Source of the DNA: Kondoa malvinella
Lineage: Eukaryota; Basidiomycota; Agaricostilbomycetes; Agaricostilbales; Kondoaceae
Direction: 5' to 3'
Length of the DNA: 64,000 nt
Assembly: GCA_039545315.1 (NCBI GenBank)
Contig: BCIM01000001.1
Coordinates: 1,544,807-1,608,806, forward strand
Positions 62,791-64,000 of this stretch are shown piece by piece. Numbering within the stretch: position 1 is the stretch's first letter; each line of letters begins with the position of its first letter. The position numbers and the translations under genes are program-made. The notes beneath the pieces were generated by a model. That model saw only the letters and a list, made by a program, of their open reading frames with translations, was not told where the DNA came from and searched no databases.

Positions 62791-63846
62791 ATGCCCGCGA
62801 AGATTGCAGGTACGCAAACCGTTCGCTTGGTCGCGAGGCAAAAGCTGACGATGTTGCTGTCTGGCAGTTGTCTTCTACTCTATGTGTATGCGCAGCTCTC
62901 CCGTTGCGGCAGAGTCGCTTTAACTTCCCTACTATAGATGGCCACATCCAGGCCTTGGCTGATGAGTGAGTCTCGTTTCTCTTGCACCGCTCGCAGCTAA
63001 TGCGTATACATAAGAGTCCTCGCTGGAGCCAAAGAAGTGTCCGACACCCAAGTAGACATCTTCCAAGTGCAAGAGAGTATGTCTTATACGTCTTTGCTCT
63101 GAGTTGTCTGCTCATGTATTCCCTGTAGCTTTGCCTCAAGAAGTTCTCGAGAAAATGCACGCTGCTGCGAAGTCCGAGTACCCAGTCATCAAGGCTGAAC
63201 AGCTCGCCGAGTGAGTATACCATTCCTTATCAACAGCGTTCAAGCTAATGTCGTCCGAACACAGCTACGATGGTATCATCTTTGGTATTCCAACTCGTTA
63301 CGGCAGAGCTCCCGCCCAGATCAGCTCTCTATTTGACCAGACTGGTGGGCTCTGGTTCGGACAGAAGCTTGTTGGCAAGGTCAATCTCCTCTGTTCCGGC
63401 TCACAAACTGGCAATTGACAGTTTTGACAGTTCGCCGGTGTCTTCTCTGGTACCTCATCCCAACACGGTGGACAAGAAACCACTGCTCTAGTCAGTCATA
63501 AACTCTCTTTCCACCCCATTATCGTCTGACATGTTGTCTCAGACTACATACCCATTCTTTGTTCACCACGGCATGAACATTGTTCCTCTTGTACGTTTTC
63601 CGATCTGCTAGGGCTATTGCACGCCTGAGATTGATCAAATAGGGCTTCCGCGCTGGTGAACTCTCCGACAACTCTGAGGTCGTCGGTGGCAGTGCATACG
63701 GTGCCGGCAGCATCAGCAACGCCGACGGTTCTCGCGCTGTCACTAGTAAGGAAAAGTCCATCGCTAAGCAGCAGGGCAAGTCCTTCGCCGAGACTGTTGC
63801 GACCTATGTCAAAGGAAAGGAATCCCTCGCCGGACTTAAAATCTAG
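62791..63846 (+). CDS. WrbA/Pst2-type flavodoxin-like NAD(P)H quinone oxidoreductase
   Basis: FMN-binding two-electron quinone reductase that guards against quinone and oxidative stress, often at the plasma membrane (eisosomes) in fungi. Assembled sequence: MPAKIAVVFYSMYGHIQALADE, where the FMN phosphate loop YSMYGH is coded by an 18-nt exon (TTGTCTTC...CTATGT) and its neighbour; DIFQVQESLPQEVLEKMHA; YDGIIFGIPTRYG; QISSLFDQTGGLW; KFAGVFSGTSSQHGGQETTALT; FFVHHGMNIVPLGFRAGE; GGSAYGAGSISNADGSR. All match the WrbA family, about 200 residues. The gene ends AGLKI then TAG at 63844-63846. Eight or so small exons. Confidence 0.93.
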
Positions 63847-64000
63847 GGCAGCACAGTATCACGATTATGCGTTATTCCATTGAATGTAGTCCATTGAGCT
63901 TTTATCCCTCAATCTCCGCGACCATGATCTGTAGGACTAGAGCACTCTTCAGCATCAATACAGCGTACAAGGATGAGTACATACTCGACCAAGTGTTTCC

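Overview
The window is nuclear DNA of a fungus, most likely a basidiomycete. The evidence is seen directly: genes are cut by many short spliceosomal introns (mostly 43-60 nt, GT...AG), and the gene set is eukaryotic (elongation factor 3, ESCRT-III, U1A/U2B'' and SART-1 splicing proteins, a Ras GTPase, a fungal phytochrome, an NDR kinase). I cannot name the genus. There is no operon structure, CRISPR array or recognisable transposon.

Layout. 1-5.8 kb (minus strand): the N-terminal half of a fungal phytochrome cut by the left edge, a PAR32/DUF3602-type protein and a START-domain membrane protein. 6.1-10.5 kb (plus): an SGNH/PC-esterase-like type II membrane protein and a two-finger C2H2 factor. 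10.8-18.9 kb (minus): an NDR-family AGC kinase and translation elongation factor 3. 19.3-22.4 kb: an ALKBH1-like dioxygenase and a NAA50-like acetyltransferase that diverge from a 53-bp gap, then the elongation factor ELF1. 23.7-26.0 kb: a drug-type MFS transporter. 26-31.9 kb (minus): two unknown proteins, a secreted DUF3455 protein and an NADP-dependent reductase. 32.5-38.2 kb: a polytopic membrane protein, a kinase-like gene broken by an in-frame stop, and L-2-hydroxyglutarate dehydrogenase. 38.4-44.4 kb (plus): Snf7, RPB12, a U1A/U2B'' protein and an AMSH-type JAMM deubiquitinase; a decayed partial copy of the JAMM gene lies at 45.3 kb, followed by tRNA-Asn. 46.7-52.2 kb: three unidentified genes, one with an exceptionally long exon. 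52.5-63.9 kb: a siderophore-type transporter, quinolinate phosphoribosyltransferase (BNA6), a CAAX Ras-like GTPase, SART-1/Snu66, a GT14-type glycosyltransferase and a WrbA-type quinone oxidoreductase.

The most unusual signal is in the splicing architecture. When I joined exons so that conserved protein motifs stay in frame, several genes required micro-exons (2, 5, 7, 7 and 13 nt) and at least six introns that start with GC instead of GT, often as G|GCGAGT or G|GCAAGT. Gene models made without transcript data will be wrong at these places. Exon coordinates in this annotation are hand-derived from splice consensus, phase and protein motif continuity; for most genes the exon lengths sum to a multiple of three.
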